Source of the DNA: APNM01 sp040361335
Lineage (GTDB): Bacteria; Pseudomonadota; Gammaproteobacteria; Nevskiales; Salinisphaeraceae
DNA: 64,000 nucleotides
Assembly: GCF_040361335.1 (NCBI RefSeq)
Contig: NZ_APNM01000019.1
Coordinates: 1 to 64,000 of the forward strand
Direction of reading: 5' to 3'
This document shows, one piece after another, positions 27,478 through 35,507 of the stretch. Position 1 is the first letter of the stretch, and every line of letters starts with the position of its first letter. A program made the translations under genes and the position numbers. Under the pieces are notes generated by a model. That model was not told where the DNA came from. It ran no database searches and saw nothing but the letters and a program-made list of their open reading frames with translations.

Positions 27478-28386
27478 TCAGACCGGCTCCAACGCCCGGA
27501 AGTCGTACCGCTCGGCGAGGAAGCCCGGCCGCGGCTTGTTGCCGCAGTACGGCTCCCGCACCGCGTTCTGCACGCTGTTGTAGACGAAGAACAGGTTGGA
27601 GCGCGGGAACGGCGACATGTTGGCGTTGGAGGCGTGCAGCGTATTGCACTCGAAGATGGTCAGAGAGCCGGCCGGACCCTTGGGGGCCTCGATGCCGCCC
27701 TCGTGGACCAACTGCTGCAGGCTGGCCTCGTCCGGCACGCCGATCTCCTGGTTCTTGAGCGAGGACTTGTAGTTGTCCTCCGGCGTGCGGCCCACCGTCG
27801 GCACGAAGTACCGGTGGGAGCCGGGGACCAGCATCAACGGGCCGTTGAACTCGTTGTTCTCGGTCAGGGCCACCGAGCAGGAAATGCACCGCATCCGCGG
27901 CATCCCGTCCTCGGTGTGCCAGGTCTCGAAGTCGGAATGCCAGTTGAAGCCCTTGCCCTTGAAGCCGGGCTTGTAGTTGATGCGGCTCTGGTGGATGTAG
28001 GCCCCGGAGCCGAGAAGCTGCTCCACGATGCGCAGCAGCCGCGGATCCCGGGTCAGGCGGTCGAAGCGCTCCGAGATGCGGTGGATGCCGAAGATCGATC
28101 GGATCTCCTCGTGGCCGGGCTCCAGGATCACGCCTTCGGACAGCTTCAGGTCCTCGTCGCGCTCGTAATCCCGGAGCTCGGCGAGAAAGGCCTCCATCTC
28201 CGCCTGGTCGAAGTAGGCGGGAAAGGACAGGAAGCCCTTGCGCTCGAATTCGGCCACCTCCTCCGGGGACAGCGGCCCCTGCGCCTGTTGCTCCTCGTTC
28301 CCGTGCACGACCGGATCGAGCCGCTCGAACATGGGCGCCTTGCGTTCCAGCCGGGACGGGAAGAGGTCCTGATGACTCGTCGTCAT
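27478..28386 (-). CDS. ectD: Ectoine hydroxylase (Fe(II)/2-oxoglutarate dioxygenase)
   Basis: 302 residues. The EctD signature FNWHSDFETWHTEDGMP gives the iron ligands His and Asp; the second His is in NTLHASNANMSPFPRSN, with an Arg nearby for 2-oxoglutarate. EctD converts ectoine to 5-hydroxyectoine, a salt and heat protectant. No ectABC lies in the window, so ectoine is made from genes elsewhere or taken up. The ATG at 28386 follows GGAGGG. A closely related PhyH dioxygenase is the only alternative. Confidence 0.87.
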   Translation of the reverse strand: MTTSHQDLFPSRLERKAPMFERLDPVVHGNEEQQAQGPLSPEEVAEFERKGFLSFPAYFDQAEMEAFLAELRDYERDEDLKLSEGVILEPGHEEIRSIFGIHRISERFDRLTRDPRLLRIVEQLLGSGAYIHQSRINYKPGFKGKGFNWHSDFETWHTEDGMPRMRCISCSVALTENNEFNGPLMLVPGSHRYFVPTVGRTPEDNYKSSLKNQEIGVPDEASLQQLVHEGGIEAPKGPAGSLTIFECNTLHASNANMSPFPRSNLFFVYNSVQNAVREPYCGNKPRPGFLAERYDFRALEPV

Positions 28387-28536
28387 AAGCCCTCCTCTCG
28401 AAACTCGAACGTGAAAACGCACTGACGATTAATGACCCGATTGCCATCGCGTCGTCTGTGTTCATGCCTGGGAACGGGGCCGCGTTTTTTCAACGCCGCT
28501 TTGCCGGGCGGCTGAAACAGGCCAGAATGCCCGGCC

Positions 28537-30669
28537 ATGAGCACCGCACGACACGACATCCCCACGCCGCCGCGGGCCCCGCGGCGGGAGACCCGCCGCA
28601 CCGTCCACGGCGCCACCCTGGTCGATCCCTATGCCTGGCTGCGCGACCCGGCCTGGCGCGAGGCCATGCGCGATCCCGGCAAGCTCGACCCCGCGATCCG
28701 CGAGTACCTGGAGGCCGAGAACGCCTACACCGACACGGTGATGGCCGACACCCGCGGCCTGCAGGACGCGTTGGTCGCGGAGATGCGGGGCCGCATCCCG
28801 GAGCGCGACCAGGGTGTGCCCACGCCGGACGGTCCCTGGGCCTATTACGTGCGTTTCCGCGAGGGCGGCGAGCATCCGGTCTTCTGCCGCCGTCCCCGCG
28901 AGGCCGGGGACGACCGCGACGAGCAGGTCCTGCTGGACGGCGACGCCGAGGCCGAGGGCCAAGCCTACTTCCAGCTCGCGGGCGTGGTGCACAGCCGCGA
29001 CCATCGCTACCTCGCCTATACGGTGGACACGGTGGGTGCCGAGTTCTATTCCCTGCACGTGCGCGACCTGGAAACGGGCGGGGAGGTGCAGCCGCCGGTC
29101 GCGGGGGTCGCCGGCGGTGTCCACTGGTCCGCCGATTCGCGCACCCTGTTCTACGTCACCCTGGACGACAACCACCGCCCCTGCCGGGTCTGGCGCCTGG
29201 CCCTGGGCGGTGCCGCCGACAGCGCCACGCTGGTCTACGAGGAGGCCGATCCCGGTTTCTTCGTGGGCCTGTCCGAGACCCAGAGCGGGGATTACCTGCT
29301 GATCGACGCCCACGACCACGAGACTAGCGAGGTCCGTCTGATCGACGCCGCCCGCCCGGAGGCGCCCCCGCGCGTGGTGGCGCCGCGCGATCCGCTGGTG
29401 GAATACGATGTCGAGCACGATGCCGAGGGCGGGCGCCTGGTGATCCTCACCAACGCCGACGGCGCCGAGGACTTCAAGCTGGTCACGGCGCCGCTGGACG
29501 ATCCCGGCCGCGAGAACTGGCGCGACCTGGTGCCGCACGAGCCGGGCCGCCTGATCCTGGACATGATCGAGTACGCCGGCCACCGCGTGCGCCTGGAGCG
29601 GGTCGACGCCCTGCCGCGGGTCGTGATCACCGACAAGGCCGGCGGCGACGAGCACGCCATCGCCTTCGACGAGGCCGCCTATGCCCTGGGCCTGGCGCCG
29701 GGCTACGAGTACGACACCGCGACCCTGCGCTACAGCTACGCCTCCCCGGCCACGCCCGACGCCACCTACGACTACGACATGCGCGACCGCGGGCGCGTCC
29801 TGCGCAAGCGCCGGCATATCCCCAGCGGCCACGACCCCGAGGCCTACCGCGTGGAGCGGGTGCACGCGCGCGCGCCGGACGGCGAATCCGTGCCCGTGAC
29901 CCTGCTCTACCGGCGCGACACCGAGTTGTCCGCCGACACGCCCTGCCTGCTCTACGGCTACGGCGCCTACGGCATCGCCGAGGCGGCGGCCTTCTCCGGC
30001 AACCGCCTGTCGTTGGTGGACCGCGGCTTCGTCTATGCCGTGGCCCACGTGCGCGGCGGTATGGAGCGCGGTTACCGCTGGTACCGCGAGGGCAAGGGCC
30101 CGCGCAAGACCAACACCTTCGACGATTTCATCGCCGCCGCCGAGCACCTGATCGCCGCCGGCTACACCGGCGCCGGCCGCATCGCCGCCCTGGGCGGCAG
30201 CGCAGGCGGCATGCTGGTGGGGGCCGTGCTCAACCGCCGGCCGGACCTGTTCGGGGCGGCGGTGGCGGACGTGCCGTTCGTGGACGTGCTCAACACCATG
30301 CTCGACCCCGAGCTGCCGCTGACGCCGCCGGAGTGGCCCGAGTGGGGCAATCCCATCGAGGACCCGGACGCCTTCGAGACCATCCGATCCTATTGCCCGT
30401 ACCAGAACGTCGCCGCGCGGGCCTATCCGCCCCTGCTGGTGATCGCGGGCGTGTCCGACCCGCGGGTGACCTACTGGGAGCCGGCCAAGTGGGTCGCGAG
30501 CCTGCGCGCGGCCAAGACCGACGACAATCTCCTGCTGCTCAAGACCCACATGGCCGCGGGCCACGGCGGTGTGCCGGGCCGCTTCGCCGCCCTCGACGAG
30601 ACCGCCCTGATCTACGCCTTCGTGCTCAAGACACTGGGCGTGGCCGGCGCGGAGACACGGGGAGGCTGA
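28537..30669 (+). CDS. ptrB: Oligopeptidase B (S9A prolyl oligopeptidase family)
   Basis: 710 residues. The N-terminal part forms the seven-bladed propeller, with the starting motif HGATLVDPYAWLRD. The C-terminal alpha/beta hydrolase has the nucleophile Ser in GGSAGGML, Asp in GVSDPRVTYWEPAKW and His in AGHGG. RSYCPYQNV is also conserved in oligopeptidase B. It cleaves small peptides after basic residues in the cytoplasm or periplasm. No signal peptide is seen. Confidence 0.93.
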   Translation: MSTARHDIPTPPRAPRRETRRTVHGATLVDPYAWLRDPAWREAMRDPGKLDPAIREYLEAENAYTDTVMADTRGLQDALVAEMRGRIPERDQGVPTPDGPWAYYVRFREGGEHPVFCRRPREAGDDRDEQVLLDGDAEAEGQAYFQLAGVVHSRDHRYLAYTVDTVGAEFYSLHVRDLETGGEVQPPVAGVAGGVHWSADSRTLFYVTLDDNHRPCRVWRLALGGAADSATLVYEEADPGFFVGLSETQSGDYLLIDAHDHETSEVRLIDAARPEAPPRVVAPRDPLVEYDVEHDAEGGRLVILTNADGAEDFKLVTAPLDDPGRENWRDLVPHEPGRLILDMIEYAGHRVRLERVDALPRVVITDKAGGDEHAIAFDEAAYALGLAPGYEYDTATLRYSYASPATPDATYDYDMRDRGRVLRKRRHIPSGHDPEAYRVERVHARAPDGESVPVTLLYRRDTELSADTPCLLYGYGAYGIAEAAAFSGNRLSLVDRGFVYAVAHVRGGMERGYRWYREGKGPRKTNTFDDFIAAAEHLIAAGYTGAGRIAALGGSAGGMLVGAVLNRRPDLFGAAVADVPFVDVLNTMLDPELPLTPPEWPEWGNPIEDPDAFETIRSYCPYQNVAARAYPPLLVIAGVSDPRVTYWEPAKWVASLRAAKTDDNLLLLKTHMAAGHGGVPGRFAALDETALIYAFVLKTLGVAGAETRGG

Positions 30670-30674
30670 GCGGC

Positions 30675-31274
30675 ATGGCGCGCGACGGCGGCCACGAGCG
30701 TCTCGCCGACGTCATCGACGAGTTGCAACGCGCCGATCACGAGGGCGACGGCCACGTCTCCATGCGCAACATCGTGCGCGCCTTCGGCGGCCGCATCTAC
30801 GGGCCGGTGCTGTTCATCCTGGGCCTGCTCCAGGTGCTGCCCACCGGCGCTATCCCCCTGATCACCGGCGCCGTGGGCATCGGCGCCCTGCTGCTGTTCG
30901 GGCAGATGCTGGCCAAGCCGGGCGAGCCCTGGCTGCCGCGACGCCTGCTCGACGTGAGCGTGCCGCGGGACCGTCTCGACCGCGCCCTGGCCCGCGCGCG
31001 GCCCTGGCTCCGGCGCGCCGACCGCTACCTGGGCCCGCGCCTGGAGATACTGGTGACCGGACCGGCCCTGATCCCGCTCGCCCTCGCCGGGGCGGGGACG
31101 GCGGCGTTGATCGTCGCCCTGGGCTTCGTGCCCGGCGCCGCCAGCGTGCCGGCGCTGGCCCTGGTCTGCTTCGGCGTGGGCCTGACCACCTACGACGGCG
31201 CCGCCGTGCTGACGGGTTATGCCGTCATCGCCGGCTCCGCGATCCTCGGCCTGGTCCTGCTGGGGGCGCTCTGA
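30675..31274 (+). CDS. ExoD family membrane protein
   Basis: 199 residues with four hydrophobic segments (about 42-75 and 130-198). The ExoD family pattern is visible in FGGRIYGPVLFILGLLQVLPTGAIP and in the C-terminal VCFGVGLTTYDG. ExoD proteins are linked to exopolysaccharide production and alkali tolerance in rhizobia; biochemistry is unclear. It starts 5 bp after ptrB and ends 2 bp before the transporter gene. Confidence 0.82.
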   Translation: MARDGGHERLADVIDELQRADHEGDGHVSMRNIVRAFGGRIYGPVLFILGLLQVLPTGAIPLITGAVGIGALLLFGQMLAKPGEPWLPRRLLDVSVPRDRLDRALARARPWLRRADRYLGPRLEILVTGPALIPLALAGAGTAALIVALGFVPGAASVPALALVCFGVGLTTYDGAAVLTGYAVIAGSAILGLVLLGAL

Positions 31275-31276
31275 GC

Positions 31277-32773
31277 GTGGACGGCCAAACCGGTCAGGGC
31301 TTCGAGACCGCGCCGGGCCGCGCCCGGCGGATCGGGCTCGCCGCCGGCGCGCTGCTGTTCGCCCTGCTGCTGGCGCTGCCGGCGCCGGCCGGGCTGGACC
31401 CCGCGGGCTGGCGCTGTGCCGCGGTGGCTGCCCTGATGGCCGTCTGGTGGATCTCCGAGGCGATCCCGATCCCGGCCACCGCCCTGTTGCCGCTGGCGCT
31501 GTTCCCGGTGCTCGGGGTGGCGCCCATCGACGCCGCCGCGCCGCCCTACGCCAACCCCATCGTGTTCCTGTTCATGGGCGGTTTCCTGCTCGCCATCGGC
31601 ATGCAGCGCTGGCACTTGCACCGGCGCATCGCCCTGAGCGTGGTGCTCCTTGTGGGCACCAGTCCGCGCCGTATCGTGCTCGGCTTCCTGCTCGCCACGG
31701 CCTTCCTGTCCATGTGGGTCAGCAACACCGCCACCGCGATGATGATGCTGCCCATCGGCGTCAGCGTGACCGCGCTGCTGCACGACGACGCCGACCCGCG
31801 CCTGCGCCGCAACTTCGGCATCGGCCTGGCGCTGGCCATCGCCTACGGCGCCAATGTCGGCGGCCTCGGCACCCTGATCGGTACCCCGCCCAACGCCCTG
31901 CTCGCCGGCTTCTTCGGCGAGACCTACGGCCACGAGATCGGCTTCGCGCAATGGATGGCCTTCGGCGTGCCGATGGTGCTGCTCGGTTTGCCCCTGGTCT
32001 ACGCCGCCCTGCTGTGGAGCTATCCGTTCCGCGGCCTCGCGCTGGCCGGCGGCGGCGACCTGATCCGGGACGAGCTGCGCGCCCTGGGCCGGCCGTCGCG
32101 GCCGGAGATCGCGGTGGCGGTCGTGTTCCTGCTGGTGGCCGCCGCCTGGATCGCCGGGCCGCTGCTGTCCGGGTTGGTGCCGGGGCTGTCCGACGCCGGC
32201 GTCGCCATGGCCGGGGCCCTGGCGCTGTTCCTGATCCCGGCGGGACGCGGCCACGGCGCCGTGCTCGACTGGCGCTCGGCCGAGCGCCTGCCCTGGGGCG
32301 TGCTGATCCTGTTCGGCGGCGGCCTGTCGCTGGCCGACGCCATCCGCCGCACCGGCCTGGCCGATTACATCGGTAGTCTGCTGGGCGGGCTGTCGGGCCT
32401 GCCGGTGGTCGCCGTGATCCTGGCGGTGGCGGTCACGATCCTGCTGCTCACCGAGATGACCAGCAACACCGCCACCGCCGCCGCGTTCCTGCCGATCACC
32501 GCCTCGCTCGCCCTGGGCCTGGGCGAGAACCCGCTGCTGCTGTCGGTGGCCGCGGCGCTGGCCGCCTCCTGCGCCTTCATGCTGCCGGTGGGCACGCCGC
32601 CCAACGCCATCGTGTTCGGCAGCGGGCTGGTGACCCTGCCGCAGATGGCCCGGGCCGGCGTGGTGCTCAACCTGGTCTTCGCCGCGCTGATCACGCTGCT
32701 GTGCTACCTGCTGCTGCCGGTGGTCTTCGGGGTGGCGTTCGGCGAGGTGCCGGGCTGGGCCGCGGGCGCTTGA
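31277..32773 (+). CDS. SLC13/DASS family divalent anion:sodium symporter
   Basis: 498 residues with about 11-12 hydrophobic helices. Both SNT signatures are present (VSNTATAMMMLP and TSNTATAAAFLP), each followed by a GTPPNA loop. The family moves dicarboxylates, citrate or sulfate with sodium. The GTG start at 31277 is 2 bp past exoD, so expression is probably coupled. Confidence 0.9.
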   Translation: MDGQTGQGFETAPGRARRIGLAAGALLFALLLALPAPAGLDPAGWRCAAVAALMAVWWISEAIPIPATALLPLALFPVLGVAPIDAAAPPYANPIVFLFMGGFLLAIGMQRWHLHRRIALSVVLLVGTSPRRIVLGFLLATAFLSMWVSNTATAMMMLPIGVSVTALLHDDADPRLRRNFGIGLALAIAYGANVGGLGTLIGTPPNALLAGFFGETYGHEIGFAQWMAFGVPMVLLGLPLVYAALLWSYPFRGLALAGGGDLIRDELRALGRPSRPEIAVAVVFLLVAAAWIAGPLLSGLVPGLSDAGVAMAGALALFLIPAGRGHGAVLDWRSAERLPWGVLILFGGGLSLADAIRRTGLADYIGSLLGGLSGLPVVAVILAVAVTILLLTEMTSNTATAAAFLPITASLALGLGENPLLLSVAAALAASCAFMLPVGTPPNAIVFGSGLVTLPQMARAGVVLNLVFAALITLLCYLLLPVVFGVAFGEVPGWAAGA

Positions 32774-32782
32774 CGCCGCCCG

Positions 32783-33220
32783 TCATCTTGGCGCGGCGTG
32801 GCCGCTGCGCAATCCCCAGAGCACCACCAGGCAGGCCAGGATCGCCGCGGCCGACAGCGACAGCAGCAGCGCCGCGATGACCGTCTCCTGTAGCCCGCTG
32901 CCGTGGTGGCCGCCGCCGGCCAGCGGCATCATGCCCGCGCCCGCGCCCCAGGCCGCTGCCAGCAGGGTGGCGAGCCAATTGGCGAAGCCGGCGTAGACGG
33001 CCGACCAGAAGGCCAGCGCCCGGCCCGCCGGTCCCAGCATCAGCCGCGACCAGAGCAGGCCCAGCGCGACCAGGAACAGGCCGTTGAGAATGCCCTCCAG
33101 GTGGCTGGCCAGGCCCATGCGGGCGTTGGCCAGCAGCGGCAGGGTGAGGCCCGTGAGCAGGCCCAGCAGGAACAGCAGCACGCCCAGTTGCAGCAGGCGG
33201 CGTTCGGCGTCGATCGGCAT
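32783..33220 (-). CDS. Hydroxylaminobenzene mutase-like small membrane protein
   Basis: 145 residues with four hydrophobic helices. The first half, LLTGLTLPLLANARMGLASHLEGILNG by pattern, matches HabA/HabB-type mutases (conserved MG-x-x-x-H-x-E-G). The function in organisms not growing on nitroaromatics is unknown. An ATG at 33220 follows a purine-rich leader; the frame extends 12 residues upstream without support. Confidence 0.72.
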   Translation of the reverse strand: MPIDAERRLLQLGVLLFLLGLLTGLTLPLLANARMGLASHLEGILNGLFLVALGLLWSRLMLGPAGRALAFWSAVYAGFANWLATLLAAAWGAGAGMMPLAGGGHHGSGLQETVIAALLLSLSAAAILACLVVLWGLRSGHAAPR

Positions 33221-33257
33221 CGTTTTCCCCCGCCACTGATTGTCCGGAAACACCAAT

Positions 33258-33350
33258 CCCCTCTCCCCCGCTTGCGGGGGAGAGGGTTAGGGTGAGGGGG
33301 CGAGACGGCCCCCCCCCTCACCCCGACCCTCTCCCCGGAGGGGAGAGGGA
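33258..33350. repeat. Two head-to-head copies of the C-rich palindromic repeat
   Basis: Copy 33258-33300 reads CCCTCTCCCCCGC...GCGGGGGAGAGGGTTAGGGTGAGGGGG. Copy 33309-33350 is the inverse orientation. Together they make a large dyad between two genes of the minus strand. Confidence 0.7.
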
Positions 33351-33368
33351 GCTGACTTGGAAACGGCC

Positions 33369-33758
33369 CTAACCGGTCATCGCCACCACCGGCAGGGCCA
33401 CGATCCCGACGAACTCGCACAGGAAGGTAATGCCCGCGCCCAGGCGGCGCATCTGGAAGGCGGTGCCGAGCATGCCTACGGGATGCAGCAGCCGCGAGAC
33501 CGTGAACGCGATCACCAGCGTGCCCAGCAGGACACCCGGCGCCGCGGCCAACTCGAGGGCCAGCACCAGCAGGCCGAACATCGCCACGTGCTCCACGCCG
33601 TTGGCGTGCGCCCGCACCGCGTTGCGCACCGTCGGCTTGCCGCCGTCGCCCAGCGAGACCTGCTCGCGCAGGCGCATCCGCGAGACATTCACCGCCAGCA
33701 GCGTCACGATCAGCACGTTCACGCCCACGAATACCTGGAACCAGAAAAGACCGCTCAT
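33369..33758 (-). CDS. MAPEG family membrane protein
   Basis: 129 residues with four hydrophobic helices. The conserved block RNAVRAHANGVEHVAMF (E-x-x-P-like region of MAPEG) and the later FTVSRLLHPVGM are visible. MAPEG proteins include glutathione transferases and peroxidases of the membrane; bacterial members are mostly uncharacterised. The start overlaps the methyltransferase stop by 4 bp. Confidence 0.85.
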   Translation of the reverse strand: MSGLFWFQVFVGVNVLIVTLLAVNVSRMRLREQVSLGDGGKPTVRNAVRAHANGVEHVAMFGLLVLALELAAAPGVLLGTLVIAFTVSRLLHPVGMLGTAFQMRRLGAGITFLCEFVGIVALPVVAMTG

Positions 33759-34471
33759 ATCGCTCCCCCATGCGTCGCCGCCGATGCCGGCGGCGTGTGT
33801 GTCCGCGCCATGAATAGCACCGATAGTGGCTCGCGGGAATCCGGGTGCCGGGTGACGCGCGTGTCGACCGCCCCGAAGCCGGCGTCCGCGAACAGCCGCC
33901 GCCAGCTCTCCAGCGTGCGGAAATACCAGGGCGCCGGGGTGCCGAAGCCCGGCCCGCAGCCGGCCCAGGAGCCTTCGCGCCAGCCGTCGGCATAGGGCCG
34001 GACGGCACCGGCGGTGGGCGGGTGCAGGGTCTGCACGATCAGCGTGCCGCCGGGCACGAGCAGGCCGGGCACGGCCCGCACCAGCGCCTCCACGTCCTCG
34101 TGGCCGAGCAGCGAGAAATTGCAGATCGCGACGTCCGCGCGGACGGCCAGGCCGCCCGCCGCGATCTCGGCGTAGGAAAGCACGCGGTAGTCGCCGGGGC
34201 CGGCGTCCCGCGCCCGTCCGATCAATTCGGGGATGGCGTCCACGCCGATCGCGCGGATGCCGTCGGCGGCCAGCGTCCGCACCAGCCAGCCCTCGCCGCA
34301 GCCCAGGTCCACCACCGTGCGCGGCGCCAGAGACCGCACCGCCGCCAGGATGGCGCCGTCGGTGACCCGGCGGCGGCTTTCGATGCGCTGGCCGCGCACC
34401 GCGTCGGTCCAGGCCGCGGCGTTCTCGGCCCAGGCGTCGAGGATGCGGCCGTCGCCGTCAGTCGCCGCCAT
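33755..34471 (-). CDS. Class I SAM-dependent methyltransferase
   Basis: 238 residues. Motif I VVDLGCGEGWLVRTLA, acidic residue after AIGVDAIPEL, and ICNFSLLGHED are visible. PGLLVPGGTLIVQTLHP is the common post-motif strand. It overlaps the peroxiredoxin gene upstream by 14 bp and the MAPEG gene downstream by 4 bp, which makes a tight operon. The substrate is unknown. Confidence 0.85.
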   Translation of the reverse strand: MAATDGDGRILDAWAENAAAWTDAVRGQRIESRRRVTDGAILAAVRSLAPRTVVDLGCGEGWLVRTLAADGIRAIGVDAIPELIGRARDAGPGDYRVLSYAEIAAGGLAVRADVAICNFSLLGHEDVEALVRAVPGLLVPGGTLIVQTLHPPTAGAVRPYADGWREGSWAGCGPGFGTPAPWYFRTLESWRRLFADAGFGAVDTRVTRHPDSREPLSVLFMARTHTPPASAATHGGAI

Positions 34472-35021
34472 CGCCCCGCAGCCAGGCGATCACGTCCGCG
34501 GCGTTGCGGTCCGGCGGGAACACCGGGTAGAAGACCCGGACGATCCGGCCGTCGCGCACGATCAGGGTGAGACGCTTGATCAGGGGCCGGCCGTCGTATT
34601 CGAAGGTCGGCAGCCCCAGGGCGCGGGCCAGTTCGAGCTTGGCGTCGCTCAGCAGCTCGAACGGCAGGTGCAGGCGGGCGGCGGCCTCTCGCTGATCGGC
34701 CGACGGCTGCACGCTCACGCCATACACCGCGGCGCCGAGGGCGCCCAGCTCGGCATGGTGGTCGCGGAAGGCGCAGGATTGCGGCGTGCAGCCGCGGGCG
34801 CCGGGAATCTCGTTCCAGCCCGGCAGCGGCGGGCCGTCCGGGCGCCCGATCATGGGATGGAAGTAGACCACGGTCGTGCCCGCCAGCGCGCCCAGGTCGG
34901 TTTGCGCGCCGGACGTGCCGGGCAGCGGCACGGTCGGAAGCACGGTCCCCGGCAGGTGGTCGCAGGCACCGTCGTCGACCGGGGCCGGCAGGTCCGGGGG
35001 CAGGACGTCCAGGTCCTTCAT
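34458..35021 (-). CDS. Peroxiredoxin (AhpC/TSA, Bcp-like)
   Basis: 187 residues with a thioredoxin fold. The active site is GARGCTPQSCAFRDHHAEL, with the peroxidatic Cys in GCT and a second Cys four residues later, as in Bcp/PrxQ proteins. It reduces peroxides with thioredoxin. The ATG at 35021 starts the recognisable protein; the upstream frame is a shadow of the DUF427 gene. Confidence 0.85.
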   Translation of the reverse strand: MKDLDVLPPDLPAPVDDGACDHLPGTVLPTVPLPGTSGAQTDLGALAGTTVVYFHPMIGRPDGPPLPGWNEIPGARGCTPQSCAFRDHHAELGALGAAVYGVSVQPSADQREAAARLHLPFELLSDAKLELARALGLPTFEYDGRPLIKRLTLIVRDGRIVRVFYPVFPPDRNAADVIAWLRGDGGD

Positions 35022-35050
35022 CGCGTACCCCTGTTTCCGGGACGGGCGGT

Positions 35051-35413
35051 TCAACCGCCGCTGTCGTCGATCTCGACGGCGTCGGGGTAGAAGGCCACGT
35101 GCTCGGCGATGGCGGCCACCGTGTCGAAGGGGTCCTGGTAGCTCCAGGCGGCGTTCTCGGCCGTTTCGCCGCCGGCGGCCACGGTCCAGTAGCTGGCGTC
35201 GCCCTTGTACGGGCAGTGGGTGCGGTGGTCGGTGGCCGTCAGCCGGTCCATGCGCACGTCCTCGCGCGGCAGGTAGTACACCGGCGGGTAGCCGCACTCG
35301 TAGAGCACCTGCGCGTCGCGGCTGTCGGCCACCGTCTCGCCGGCCAGGGTCACGCGGACGCGCCCGCCGTGCGGGCGCACCAGGATCGGATGATCGGGGT
35401 CGGGCTGGGCCAT
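35051..35413 (-). CDS. DUF427 domain protein
   Basis: 120 residues with the DUF427 hallmarks VADSRDAQVLYE, PPVYYLPREDV and THCPYKGDASYW. The beta-rich family has no known function. First gene of a four-gene minus-strand operon (DUF427, peroxiredoxin, methyltransferase, MAPEG). Confidence 0.87.
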   Translation of the reverse strand: MAQPDPDHPILVRPHGGRVRVTLAGETVADSRDAQVLYECGYPPVYYLPREDVRMDRLTATDHRTHCPYKGDASYWTVAAGGETAENAAWSYQDPFDTVAAIAEHVAFYPDAVEIDDSGG

Positions 35414-35507
35414 GCTTGCTCCCGCGGCCGGTGGTTGTCCGCGGACAGGATAACCCGCCGCGCGTGACCGGCGGTACGATTCCCGCCGGCCGCCCGCGGG
35501 TCTGGCT

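Noticed and set aside
25307..27583. A 758-codon plus-strand frame across the FAD oxidase
   Set aside because: Composition is typical of a shadow; the minus strand has intact oxidase and macro-domain genes in the same DNA.
28462..30564. A 700-codon open frame antisense to oligopeptidase B
   Set aside because: Shadow frame in high-GC DNA, with no recognisable domain; the plus strand has an intact S9A peptidase.
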